Origin: Cordilura impudica
Taxonomy: Eukaryota; Arthropoda; Insecta; Diptera; Scathophagidae
Assembly: GCA_963682025.1 (NCBI GenBank)
Contig: OY821517.1
Location: 97,959,946 to 98,023,945 of the forward strand
Direction of reading: 5' to 3'
Length of the DNA: 64,000 bases
Below, one piece after another: positions 22,101 to 32,898 of the stretch. The notes below the pieces were generated by a model. The model did no database searches. It saw nothing but the letters and a program-made list of their open reading frames with translations, and had not been told where the DNA came from. The translations under genes were made by a program, and so were the position numbers. Every line of letters begins with the position of its first letter. Position 1 is the stretch's first letter.

Positions 22101-24565
22101 TTGCTTAAATAAGTACATTTTCTCAACAAAAATATATTTTATAAAAAAAGTACATTTTCTGAAAAAAATATTCTTTCTTGAAAAATTAAATTTCTGAAAA
22201 CAAATTTTTTAAGGAGCTAATCTTGAAAGTACTCTTTCTTAAAAAAGTGATTTTTCTATTTAGAAAAACATCTCTTTAAAAAATTAGCTATTCTCAATAA
22301 AGTACCCTTTTTTTAAAAATAGTTTTTTCTTAAACAAGTACCTTTCTTAAAAAAATAAATTTTTAGAACAGTAGATATTCCTGAAAAGTTCTCTTAAAAA
22401 AAAAAACCTTAAATAAATACCTTTTTTTTTTAAAAATTTACCTTTTATTAAAAAGTAAGTTTTCTAAAAAATATACTTTTTCTGAAAAAACAACTTTTTC
22501 TTAAAAAAAATTCATTTTTCTTAAAATAAATATTTCTTCTTAAAAATTACATATTCTTTAAAAAGTACATTTTCTTCAAAACATCATTATCTTAATAAGT
22601 ATCTTTTCTTAACAAATACCTCTTTTTAAATACTAGTACTTTTTTCAAAAAGTAAATTTTCTTAAAAGGGTTAATTTTCTTTAATAAATAATAGTAATAC
22701 CGAGTTCGGGTTTAGTATAGTCCAGTGTATTTGAAAATCAATAAGATAATAAGACTATACGATACCCTATACCACGAGTTTAGAGACCGTAGGTATAACT
22801 AATGGGATATGGAACACAAGCGTACACCAAATATGAGTGGCATTTTGTTGCCTGCCGACATGGAAAAGTTCATATTGGCTATTGTTTTATATCGGCACTA
22901 CATTTGGTAAAGCCGCTTATTTTTCGCAAAAACATATATAAACGAAATTTCAGAAAAGTCTGTGAAATATTTTTGTATTTTTGCGAGATTCAAGTGAAAG
23001 TCGGGAAACAGCTTTGTGTGGGGACTAGCATTATTATTAAAAACAAGTAAGAAAATTATAGTCGGCTTAGACCGATGTATCATAATGTATCATACCATGC
23101 GTTTAGAGACCCTATATATTATGTCAAACTAATTGGATATATAAAATGAGCATAAACAAAATTTTAGTAGGTCGATAAATGCACCGATCCTGACTATATG
23201 TGGTAAGGTCACTTATTTTTTGCAAAAAAATATACAAACCAAATTTGACGAAAATCTGTGCAATATTTTTGTTTTTCGATAGATTTAAGTGAAGATCGGG
23301 AATCAGCTTCATATGGGGGCTATGGATAAGAATTGTCATATACATTTTATTTTTGGACTACTGATAAATGAATGAAATAAACATACGCACACCCAATTTG
23401 GACGAGATCTATACGATAATTTTGATATTACGACCATTTAAGTTGATCTCATAGGGGTCATTTGTATGGGGACTAGGCCTGAACATGAACCGATTTTCAC
23501 CAATTTCAATAAGGTAGGTAGAAGCTTAAATATTAAATTTCATGTAGTTTGATTAAAAGGTTTGCGTGGACAAACAGGCAGACGGACGGACGGACATCGC
23601 TTAATCGAATCAGAAAGTGATTCTGGTTCGATCGGTATAATAAATGATGGGTCTAGCTAAAATATTTTGGTAGTTACATCAGCACAAAGTCAATATACCA
23701 TAATCGCATAGCGGTATAGGGTATAATTGCCGAGTGCTAATTAATGGATGTAATGAGCACATATAAACGAAATGTGACCAAGATCTATATGATATTTGGA
23801 TATAGGGACAATTTAAGTCGATATAATAGGGGCCATTTGCACGGGAGATAGGTCTGAACATGCACCAATTTTTGCTAATTTCAATAGCGATCGTCATTAT
23901 TTAAAATATCATTTCCATTGCAGGGTTACGTTTTACTTGTGGAAGGTGGTCGCATCGATCAGGCTCATCATCAAAACTACGCTCGTGCCGCCCTACATGA
24001 AGTCTACGAATTTGATATGGCCATTGAATCAGCTTTAGAGAAAACCAATGCCGATGAAACTCTCATTATTGTAACAGCTGATCATTCCCATTCGGTTACC
24101 CTTAATGGTTATCCTACGCGTGGAGCTGATATTCTTGGTTTTGCCAGCAAATCTAACGATCCTATGGCCTACGAAACTATAATGTATGCTAATGGTCCTG
24201 GGTTTTATGATCATTTAGCTAACAGCACTGAACTAACAAATTTTCCCGCAAACATTTGGCAATCTTTGACCAAACTAAAGTCAGAACAACGTCAATCCCT
24301 CACATATCGTCACATGGCGACAGTACCTTTAAAAGATGAAACGCATGGTGGTGAAGATGTTGTTGTATTTGCTCATGGTCCTGGTTCAAGTTTGGTACGT
24401 GGTGTATTCGAGCAAAACTATTTAGCGTTTGTTATGAGTTATGCTGGTTGTATGGGTCCAGCGAAAAGTTTAGACAAAACATGCAGAAGCGGTGCTGTGA
24501 CTGTTACCGTTCCAGTCTTTTTACTATTGGCGGTGTGTTTAGCGTATTTTGCCAAAGAATTTTAA
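18877..24565 (+). CDS. Alkaline phosphatase, membrane-anchored (3 of its exons)
   Basis: Exons 18877-19118, 19176-19862 and 23924-24565 join in frame to about 522 residues of an animal-type alkaline phosphatase (EC 3.1.3.1), a Zn/Mg enzyme that hydrolyses phosphomonoesters, normally on the outer cell surface or in the gut lumen. Metal-ligand and active-site motifs are in order: [14 protein letters not shown] (catalytic Ser), [28 protein letters not shown] and ETHGGEDV. The C-terminus ends in a 15-18 residue hydrophobic segment followed by KEF, as expected for a GPI-anchor signal. The signal peptide exon is not in the recognised part. Flies have several paralogues, so no symbol is given. Coding sequence looks intact and is much richer in G+C than its surroundings. 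Confidence 0.95.
19176..19862 (+). CDS. Alkaline phosphatase, second exon seen
   Basis: A 57-bp intron precedes it. I chose acceptor ACTTTACAG (19175) over ATAG at 19164 because it gives [21 protein letters not shown], the conserved family order. The exon holds the nucleophilic Ser (DSAGTATA), [25 protein letters not shown] and [20 protein letters not shown]. Donor AAG|GTAAGA at 19862/19863. Confidence 0.95.
20090..20600. repeat. Short-period satellite TTCTTAAAAAAGTACCT, left block
   Basis: About 25-30 degenerate units of roughly 17-18 bp, with consensus TTTTCTTAAAAAAGTAC. Units differ by single-base changes and length of the A-run. The right block at 22010-22690 has the same unit, so the RTE fragment split one array. 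Confidence 0.85.
20601..22009 (-). pseudogene. RTE-type non-LTR retrotransposon fragment
   Basis: Going down the - strand: [20 protein letters not shown] (end of the APE endonuclease, SDHHL motif), [14 protein letters not shown], then RT pieces [33 protein letters not shown] (motif B), [20 protein letters not shown] (motif C, YADD), [13 protein letters not shown] and C-terminal pieces. This order is that of RTE-clade elements common in flies. Frameshifts and loss of RT motifs 0-A between endonuclease and B show a deleted, dead copy. It lies antisense to the phosphatase gene. Confidence 0.85.
22010..22690. repeat. Short-period satellite TTCTTAAAAAAGTACCT, right block
   Basis: Same unit as the left block but more degenerate, with A-runs of 3 to 8 and frequent loss of GTAC. 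It ends just before an INE-like copy. Confidence 0.8.
22752..23895 (-). mobile_element. INE-1/mini-me-like element split by a second copy
   Basis: The outer copy occupies 22752-23042 (GACTATACGATACCCTATAC onward) and resumes at 23726-23895 ('taatggatgtaatgagcaca' to 'caatagcgatcgtc'). The two parts join in the order of an intact copy. It is truncated before the GGAC tract, 28 bp upstream of the splice acceptor of the last phosphatase exon. Confidence 0.75.
23043..23725 (-). mobile_element. INE-1/mini-me-like element nested in another copy
   Basis: Starts CAAGTAAGAAAATTATAGTC and ends GCGGTATAGGGTATA. GGACGGACGGAC lies at about 23582-23594. Part of the middle (after 'ttcaataagg') is deleted. 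Confidence 0.8.
23924..24565 (+). CDS. Alkaline phosphatase, last exon
   Basis: Acceptor CATTGCAG. It encodes [20 protein letters not shown] (metal-binding Glu, Asp, His), [20 protein letters not shown] (Asp and His), [18 protein letters not shown] (His) and two late Cys (YAGCMG, DKTCRSG). The tail [20 protein letters not shown] is a GPI-signal-like hydrophobic end; stop TAA at 24563-24565. Confidence 0.96.
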   Translation, partial: GYVLLVEGGRIDQAHHQNYARAALHEVYEFDMAIESALEKTNADETLIIVTADHSHSVTLNGYPTRGADILGFASKSNDPMAYETIMYANGPGFYDHLANSTELTNFPANIWQSLTKLKSEQRQSLTYRHMATVPLKDETHGGEDVVVFAHGPGSSLVRGVFEQNYLAFVMSYAGCMGPAKSLDKTCRSGAVTVTVPVFLLLAVCLAYFAKEF

Positions 24566-24635
24566 ATATTTAAGAATGTTGTTGTGATGTTAATGTCATA
24601 ATTGTTAAAGTATTTTAAAAGTTTATGAGTTGATA

Positions 24636-24641
24636 AATAAA
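24636..24641 (+). terminator. Polyadenylation signal of the phosphatase gene
   Basis: AATAAA 71 bp after the stop codon, within TGATAAATAAATAATT. A second AATAAA lies at 24692-24697. Either could be used. Confidence 0.55.
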
Positions 24642-24699
24642 TAATTATAGTTTATATTTGTCGTCAATTACTGGATATAGAATAAGGCATAAATAAAAT

Positions 24700-25199
24700 T
24701 TCAGCCGCATCATTATTAATACTATGTGACAGAAAAAATATCTGGATACTTTTTTCTGGTAGGTCTTGTCAAGTACAACAAGACTTGGTCCTTGAAATTT
24801 GCGAAACACCTCCAAAATCTTGAGTTACGGGTAAAAAACTGGGTTTCGACGCTTTTTCACATATAGGCCAGTAAGTTTGTTTAACATCAACCGATATTGA
24901 ATTTTCTAATGTTGAGCAGCAATATTCACAAACAAGTTCTGGCTCATACGACTATCTCAGCGACAGAATTTATAAGAGGAATTGAAGAATTTGTGATATA
25001 CTTCAACCACATCAATATGGTTTTTCAAAACACGTATATGACCGATATCCGATATCTTGCATGAAGAACATTGTACATGCATTTATTCCTAAACTTTACT
25101 TTTATTAAAAGTTTAATAACTCAGTAAATTTTTCACGGATTTTTTAAGCCAAAGCTGCATTTTACTCACTGAAATGTGTAAAAACATCTTCAAAGTAGA
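24700..25199. other. Spacer downstream of the phosphatase gene
   Basis: No gene or known repeat recognised. The base composition is less extreme than in the satellite regions, so this may be single-copy host DNA. Confidence 0.35.
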
Positions 25200-25995
25200 A
25201 CAAGTAAGAAAATTATAGTCGGTCTAGACCGACTATACGATACCCTATACCATGCGTTTAGAAACCCTATCTCTTAGGCCCAACTAACTGGACATTAAAA
25301 ATAAGCAAAAACCAAATTTGAGTGGGATTTTTATTAATTTTTTTGGCTGCAGATATGAAAAAGTTCATATCGGATGCTATATCTATAAAGGGCCTAGGTT
25401 CAAAAATGGACCGATCCTGATCATGTTTGGTAAAGTTTCTTGTATTTTGCAAAAATATGTACAAACAAAATTTGAGAAGAATCAGTGCAATATTTTTGTT
25501 TTTTAATAGATTTAAGTGGAGATCGGGAAGCAGCTCTATATGGGGTCAAAGGGATAATTTTTGGACTACTCATTAGTGGATGTAATGAACGCATACAAAC
25601 CCAATTTGAGTAAGATCTATATGACAATTTGGATCTTATGGCAATTTATGTCGATTTCATATGGGTAATTTGTATGGGGGCTAGGTCTGAACATGGACCA
25701 AATCTCACCAATTTCAATAGCGTTCATCCCATGGCCGATAAAAGCTTATATACCAAATTTCATCAAAATATGTTCATATTTGCGACCTGCAGTTTGATTA
25801 CAAGCTTTACATGGACACACAGACGGACGGACGGACGGACGGACGGACGGACGGACGGACATTGTTAAATCAACTCAGAAAGTGATTCTGATTCGATCGG
25901 TATAATTAAAGATGGGTCTAGGTCAAATATTTTTGGTTGTTACAAACAGCAGCACAAAGTCATTATACCCAAACCACATAGTGGTATAGGGTATA
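25200..25995 (-). mobile_element. INE-1/mini-me-like element, full-length
   Basis: Intact palindrome TAGTCGGTCTAGACCGACTA at about 25216, a GGAC tract of about nine units (25823-25860) and a complete GTGGTATAGGGTATA end. It differs from the copies at 11131 and 41693 by few bases, so these belong to one young subfamily. Confidence 0.92.
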
Positions 25996-26089
25996 AAAAC
26001 AGAGAATTTAAAAAAATTATATTGCTGGAGTAATTCGCACAGATGCCTCAATACTAATTAAATATCATGTTCATATCTTCAAAAGGTAC

Positions 26090-26262
26090 CAGTTTTTTAT
26101 TTCCAAATTGAAATAAGAAACGAATTTACTCCCCAAAAAACGTAAACATTGGGGAATTTTTTCATCATGAACAAGCTCCCCAACCCCATACAAATTTTTG
26201 GGGAGAAAGTTAATTTTTTGAGGAATTTGTTCATTGGGGACTAAGTACTCAGCGCCTGGCCC
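26090..26262. repeat. Repeat shared with the 42.8-47.0 kb Helitron
   Basis: The block 'aaaaaacgtaaacattgggg ... aactccccaacccca ... cattggggactaagtactcagcgcctgg' reappears with changes at 46795-46930, and inverted at 43925-43990 (GGCGCCGAGTACTTAGTCCC). It is probably a piece of a related Helitron. Confidence 0.5.
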
Positions 26263-26352
26263 TATTACAAAAGAAGTTTTTGTAGCAAATCATATACATT
26301 TCCAGAAATTGTTGAAACAAAACAGAAATATTTGTGTAAAAATACTACTTAG

Positions 26353-26513
26353 GGCCCATACACGACACCAGCATGCAAGCGCAATCAAGTGATTGCGCCA
26401 GCTGATTGACCGTGTATGGGCCTGTGGTGTGATTGTGCCATCCGATTATGCAAAATCAAAATGAGTTTTATATTTTTGTGATTGCACAATCGTGCTGGTG
26501 TCGTGTGTGGGCC
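26353..26513. mobile_element. 161-bp MITE-like element
   Basis: Ends GGCCCATACACGACACCAGC and, in reverse complement, GGCCCACACACGACACCAGC, a 21-bp inverted repeat with one mismatch. Further internal symmetry (AATCAAGTGATTGCGC and GTGATTGCACAATC) would allow a strong hairpin. No coding. A target duplication was not clear. Confidence 0.7.
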
Positions 26514-26669
26514 ATATTTCTCATTATAATAGAATTTTTGAAGAGCAAACATCGCGCATGGATGATTTTATGAAGGAGTTTTATGACGAGCATAAAAAAT
26601 TTATTTTTAGACTTAATAATTAATAATAATTAATATATAAAATAATTATTGCCTAAGTGATAATAATTA

Positions 26670-26800
26670 TTTTGAGAAAATTTACAACCAAATCTTTGGA
26701 ATGCCAATGGGCAACCCACTTTCTCCAACTATAGCTGATATAATATTAGATAACTTACTGGACGAAGCTCTTAAAGAATTAGAAACCAAAAATATGCGCC
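26670..26800 (+). pseudogene. Penelope-like RT fragment
   Basis: In + frame from 26671 it reads FEKIYNQIFGMPMGNPLSPT and IADIILDNLLDEALKELETK. This matches RT motif B of Penelope-like elements (GMPMGSPxSPxIADI), as in the longer copy at 45390-45480, but the two are clearly diverged. Only about 43 codons remain, ending at an INE-like copy. Confidence 0.8.
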
Positions 26801-27513
26801 TTGGTCCAACTAATTAGATACAGAAAATGAGCAGAAACCAATTTTGTGTGACATTGTTATTAATTTTTTTTTTGCTGCAGATATGAAAAAGTTCATATCG
26901 GGTGCTATATTTATATGGGGACTAGGTCGAAAAATGGACCGATCCTGACCATATTTGGTAAAGTCAATTATATTTTGAATAAATATAAAGAAACCAAATA
27001 TGAGAAAAATCGGTTCAATATTTTTGTTTTTTGATAGATTTAAGTGAAGATCGGGAAGCAGCTCTATATGGGGACTATGACGAAGATTTGTCCTATAGGG
27101 ATTATTTTTGGACTACTGCTTAGGGATATAATAAACACATACAAACCCAATTTGACTGAGATCTATATGATAATTTGTATCTTATGGCAATTTTTGTCGA
27201 TTTCATAGGGGTCATTTGTACGGGGACTAGGTCTTAACATGGAAGGAATTTCACCAATTTCAATATCTTTCATCCTATGGCCGACGGAAGCTTACGTACC
27301 AAATTTCATAAAAATATATTTATATTTGCGACCTGTAGTTAGATTACAAGCTTTACATGGACACACAGACGGACGGACATCGCTAAAACGCCTCAGTAAG
27401 TGATTCTGAGTCGATCGGTATAATAAAAGATGGGTCTAGGTCAAATATTTTTGGTAGTTACAAACAGCAGCACAAAGTCATTATACCCAAACCACATAGT
27501 GGTATAGGGTATA
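26795..27513 (-). mobile_element. INE-1/mini-me-like element, outer end truncated
   Basis: The palindrome end is missing: the match starts at 'gcgccttggtccaactaatt' and runs to GTGGTATAGGGTATA. Only two full GGAC units (about 27370) and more base changes suggest an older subfamily. Confidence 0.85.
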
Positions 27514-28565
27514 AATACTAAGAGTCATTTTACTCTATCACAGCTAAAGAGTTATGGTCGATAGTTAATAATAAAAGTGAAACGAGGGGTGACGATTGTC
27601 CGTCTTCTTTAAATAATGAACTAAAATATGGAATTTCGATTGATTTTACTCGATATCGAATGCGACGATTTGCCCCCTGCTTGTTTGTTCTAACTCTCGC
27701 ATAAAAAGAGAGGAAAAAACCATTTCTCATGTTCTTTTCTTTCAAATGTTGAGTTAAATAATTGATTAAGCATGAGTTGAAGTAATAGGCAGAAGGATGT
27801 TGAAGATGAACAAGTCGCTTTGATCGAAAGTAGCTTCTTCAATCTTTTCCATGTATCTCTTACATTGCATAAAATATTATCTTTTCTAGTATTAGAAAAT
27901 GTTTACACGATCTCGAACCGAACAATAAATAACTAATTATTATTACAACACAAGATCGACAATACATAAAAAACAAACAGACAAAACATACGGTCCAATG
28001 CAATTGTGATTAAGATTTCACATTCCATTACAATTCCTATCCATGGGACGGTTGGCAAAAACAAAAAAGCTTTTTTCACATTATGTGGGTTGTAATTGAT
28101 TTAAGCGATGTTATTGTAATATCGCACCCACATTCACCTTAGTTAGAGTTGAAAACTTAATGTTTAGCAAAAATTACACCCATATTCACCTTACTTGGAG
28201 TTGAAAACCTAATGTTTAGCAAATCTCGCACCCATATTCGCTTTACTTATAGTTGGCAGTACTATTAGTCATGTTGAATTTCGCAATGTTTAGCAAAAAT
28301 ATTGGAGGCATAACTTTTTTTGAATTCATAATGTTCTACTGAGTATAACAAGATGAGGTTGTTATACAAAAGAACTGTAAGTAAATAAAAATAAGTTATG
28401 TCTCTAATGTTAACATGTTTACTAACACAAACATGTTAACACACAGTACTTTCGTTTACTAACCCAAACATGTTAACACAGTTCTTTCGTTCGTTTATAT
28501 GAATATACGCAAATATATAAAATGCAAAGTGTAAAACATGTTTACTGCTATGTTAAAAAATTAAA
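27514..28565. other. Spacer with two small tandem repeats
   Basis: No gene recognised. Three units of about 58-60 bp at 28123-28262 share ACCCATATTCACCTTA and TGTTTAGCAAA. Two units at about 28405-28500 share ACATGTTAACACA and CTTTCGTT. Confidence 0.5.
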
Positions 28566-29492
28566 ACAATTTTTATTATAATGCAACGAAAGCAAAATCA
28601 CAAAAGCCCACAAACCTAAAGTTGTTTTTTAAAATATATATTTGCTATTGACAGAACTTTTAAATATTTAAAATGTAGTTACATTGCATTTTTTCTTAGA
28701 ACATTTCAATGTAGGATAGATAGATATTTCAGTTAGTTATTTCTGTTTAAAAAGAATAATTTATTAAGAAAAGATTCTTTTTTAATAGTTTAAGTTTTTC
28801 GTTTATAGAATTATATGGTTTTATTAAAACTATAAGTAATTCAATGAAAAAATTTATCATATCTAAATTTATTTCAAATTATTTTTGAAATCTATTTCAC
28901 AAAATCCAATTTTTTAACTACTTTTTATTTTCAAGTATCTTTCAGTTAGTTACTATAGTTCTTTCTCATTTCCAATATATTTTAGCTTCTTTATTAAGTA
29001 AAAATATATCCGTTAACTTTGAATTTAAATACATTTTATATATTCTAATGAGGTTTTTAAAGCTGACAACATATTTTTCATTCACAAAACCCATTTTTTT
29101 TTTCGATTTATTTGAGAAAACATTCGTTTATTTCAAGTCTATATGTTTCTTTCTATTGAATTATTCCAATATATATATATATTTTTTGTTTCTAATTAAG
29201 TTAAATTATAAACAATTTTAATACCACTTTTCAAACCTTAATATTTATTTACTTAATTTGTTATTACATCAGACCAAATTTTTATTTTTTTTTTTTCAAA
29301 TACTAACGACTTTCAAATAATTTTTTATATTTGCTTTTAAATTTTTAAATTTAAGTTTTCAGTTTTCAGGTTTTCAATTTTTATTTCAAGTTTTTAGTTT
29401 TTAATTTAAGTTTTAAAATTTTTATTTTTTTAATTTTTAATTTAATTTATTATAGATAGGTGTCTTTCAGTTAGTTCCTATAGTTGTTATAG

Positions 29493-30292
29493 TTACCCTA
29501 TACCACTATGTGGTTTGGGTATAATGACTTTGTGCTGCTGTTTGTAACAACCAAAAATATTTGAACTACACCCATCTTTAATTATACCGATCGAATCAGA
29601 ATCACTATCTGATTCGATTTAACGATGTCCGTCCGTCCGTCCGTCCGTCCGTCTGTGTGTCCATGTAAAGCTTGTAATCAAACTGCAGGTCGCAAATATG
29701 AATATATTTTGATGAAATTTGGTATTTGATCTTTTATCGGCCATGGGATGAACGCTATTGAAATTGGTGAGAATTGGTCCATGTTCAGATCTAGCCCCCA
29801 TACAAGTGACCCCTATGAAATCAACATATATTGCCATAAGATCCACATTATCATACAAATCTTAGTCAAATTGGTTTGTATGTATATATTAGATCCATTA
29901 ATCAGTAGTCGAAAAATGATCCCTATTGGATAACTCTTAGTCACAGGCCCCATATAGAGCTGCTTCCCGATCTTCACTTAAATCTATCAAAAAAAAAAAT
30001 ATTGCACTGATTCTTCTCAAATTTTGTTTGTATATATTTTTGCAAAATACAAGAGACTTTACCAAACAGGGTCAGGATCGGTCCATTTTTGGGCCTAGTC
30101 CCCATATAGATATAGCATCCGATATGAACTTTTTCATATCTGCAGCCAAAAAATTAATAAAAATCCCACTCAAATTTGCTTTATGCTTATTTTCTATATC
30201 CAGTTAGTTGGGCCTAAGAGATAGGGTCTCTAAACGCATGGTATAGGGTATCATATAGTCGGTCTCGACCGACTATAATTTTCTTACTTGTT
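29493..30292 (+). mobile_element. INE-1/mini-me-like element in the palindrome arm
   Basis: Complete copy; its palindrome has one change (GGTCTCGACC). The other arm (about 47290-47320) keeps the empty site 'ctatagctgttttttcatta', so the insertion followed formation of the palindrome or was lost from one arm. Confidence 0.9.
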
Positions 30293-30612
30293 TTTTCATT
30301 AATATTTAAGATATTTCATTCTTTTTTATTAACTCTGAACATTCAAGTGTCTTTCAGTTAGTTACTATAGTTCTTTTCCATTTCCAATATATCTGAGCTC
30401 TTTTACTAAGAAAAAATATATCCGTTAACTTTGAATTTAAATACATTTATATATTCTATTGAGGTTTTTTAGAGCTGGCAACATATTTTTCATTCGCAAA
30501 ACCTTTTTTTTTAGATTTATTTGAGAAAATATTCTTTTATTTCAAGTCCATATGTTTCTTTCTCTTGAATTATTCCAATATGTTTTTTTTTTGTGTTTCA
30601 TTTTAAGTTAAA

Positions 30613-30985
30613 CTAGCAGATTCCAGCCCTCGAAATTCGAGCGCAAATTCTAGGAAATTTTATATTTTCACTATAACCCTAAAAGTATGCTAATCAATTA
30701 TAGCCAATTAACAAATCCACACAAAAAACAAAATCATTTTTATTACAAACACATTAAGAAATTTAATAAACACATACATAGCATTGTATAATTTTATGTA
30801 TGTGTCAGTAGCAACTTTAAATGCAATTTACTCAAAATTAAGGAAATAATTTAAAAATCTGTAAATCTGCAAATCGGCCAAAGAGAAATACCTTTCAAAT
30901 AATTTACGTTTGGCCAAAATCGGGATAAAACGGTAGAATAAAACATCAGTCACAAGGAATCGCCTAGCCTATTAATATTATATAG
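30613..30985 (-). mobile_element. Short non-autonomous Helitron (~370 bp)
   Basis: The - strand 3' end is CTAG preceded, on that strand, by ...GGAATCTG; the 5' side reads ATATAATATTAATAGGCTAG, close to the TCTATAATATTAATAGGC of its sibling at 53335-53699. Internal blocks 'cttaaatatcg' and 'aatacctttcaaat' are shared with that sibling. No coding sequence. Confidence 0.65.
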
Positions 30986-32898
30986 TATTATATTTGTTTA
31001 CTAAATTTGTTATTACATCAGACCAAAATTTTTATTTTTTTCAAATAATAACGATCAAATCTTTATTTTTTGTTTCAAATATAAACGTTTTTCAAACAAT
31101 TTGTAATGTATGCTTTTAAATTTTTGATTTCAGTTTTTAATTCAAGTTTTTAAATTTTTAGTTTTTAATTTTTAGTTGGTTCCTGCAGTTGTTTTTCATT
31201 AATATTTTAGATTATCTTTCTTTTTTATTATTGTTTTATGTTAGAGTCTTAGGCCGAGGCTACGCAATGAGCGGTACAGCGACGAGCGGCAGAGCGGTGA
31301 GCGGCAAGTGGCTTATTACTTAGCGTCATTTCTAAGCGCTTAGTTGTCAAAATTCCATTGTCAATGTTATTATTTTTTATTTATAAAAAGTTTTTATAAT
31401 AAAAGCAAAATGTTTTCACTATTTTATGATTTTTATTTATGTATGACTACATTTCAACCTTTTCAAGTTTTTATCGATTGAAAAACAACTAAAAAATGGT
31501 TGTCGTTAAAGGTGTGTTTACACTATGTGTATTTTCCATGTAAATTCAGTTTTACGATCCATACGTAATTCCGTTTGTGTGTCAAAATTGGCGTCTTACA
31601 TAGGACTCATAATTTTTACGTTCAAACGTACATGTGTATTTCCGTATGAAATAACCTCTAAATATAAACAACAGCTGATTTAATTTGTGAATTTACAAAA
31701 ATTTATTGTTAAAAATAAAGTTATATATTTTATATATTTTTTAATTGTTAATTAATATTAAACAATTAATTTTTTTTTCAATATTAATCTTCATAATTTA
31801 CTCTGTTTTTCTTTCGCTACAAGCAGTGTTGTATGTATTTTTGTATGTTTGTCTTGTCAAAATAGAACCTGCTCCAATTGAAACATTTACATATGTCTTT
31901 CAGAATGTGTTGTACATAAACAATGTTTGAAAGAGTTCACATTATGTGTGCAAACTACACGTGTTAAAAAACTAATAAAAATACAAGCAAAACACGTAGT
32001 TTGAACGCAGCTTAAGATAACAACAACAGCTGACTTTAACAATAGTGAATCGATATTTTTGTTGTTTTCTTTTTTAACGATTCAATTATCGTTGAAAAAA
32101 AGTTACTGAATCGCGCTACAGATTGACAAAACAAAGAAAAGCCATTTTTTTTGCCATTTTTATTCTTTGCTGCTCAAAAAACAAATAAAAATTAGAACAG
32201 GGTCTATTCTTGAGCGGCGCACAGTGGACCATATGACGAGAAGGCGGTCAAAAATCTATAACTTTTGATTGGATTGGAATTTTGATATGCGGTTGTTTCT
32301 GTTTGGTAGGTGAGACTTTAGCCTTTAAGTTTTGCTATAAAACGTAATTTTCTACTGAAAATAAAAGAAGTTACGGAGGGTTTAAAATACATTTTCATTT
32401 GTAGTTGAATTTTAGCACAAAAGTGAAGTGTTAAAAGGTAAAAAAAGGTTTTTTTTAATATAGTGTCTTATTTTTTAAGTCAATTTTACAACTAATACTT
32501 TTTAACAATTTTTTAAGTTAATATTTTCAGAAAATGCCAAACTTTGGCCCCCATAAACTTCTTAGTCCTAATGTGCACAAGGGCCAAAGGTCGTTTTTTT
32601 TTTTTTTTTTTGAAAGATCCCGAGTTAAAATATAATTTATTAAGCAGCGAACGTAAAAGTTACCTTATATTGGTTCAAGATAGAGAAGTTTCAATGAAAA
32701 ACTCGTATGATTTTGCTTTAGATAAAATTTTTTTTATTGTCTTAAATATTTCTATATCAATTTTTATGGTAAATTTATGAAATATAACAATTTTTATTGT
32801 AAATTTACAAAATATATAAATTTTTAAATCACGAAATTTTTTTAACTATATAAAAAAAAGTGTAACTTATTGTTAGTGTAATGAAAAAGTACTTTAAA

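Larger units (their letters stand above)
19863..23923 (+). other. 4.1-kb last intron of the phosphatase gene, filled with repeats
   Basis: Bounded by GTAAGA and CATTGCAG. It contains two blocks of a short-period satellite, an RTE fragment between them and nested INE-like copies. The first 220 bp and the last 25 bp are the only parts free of repeats. The inserts leave both splice sites intact. Confidence 0.85.
28566..31248. repeat. Left arm (outer part) of a ~20-kb palindrome
   Basis: From TTTTTATTATAATGCAACG onward this is the inverted copy of 46999-48833 and 42473-42820, for example TTGCTATTGACAGAACTTTT here and AAAAGTTCTGTCAATAGCAA at 48728. The arm carries two tandem copies of a unit with 'cagttagttactatagttct' and 'ccgttaactttgaatttaaa' (about 28940 and 30355). 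It is interrupted by an INE-like copy and a short Helitron. Long AT-rich arms with tandem units are typical of foldback elements. Confidence 0.85.

Noticed and set aside
20090..22690. CRISPR-like regular repeats
   Set aside because: The units are short, directly adjacent and degenerate with no unique spacers. This is a eukaryotic satellite.
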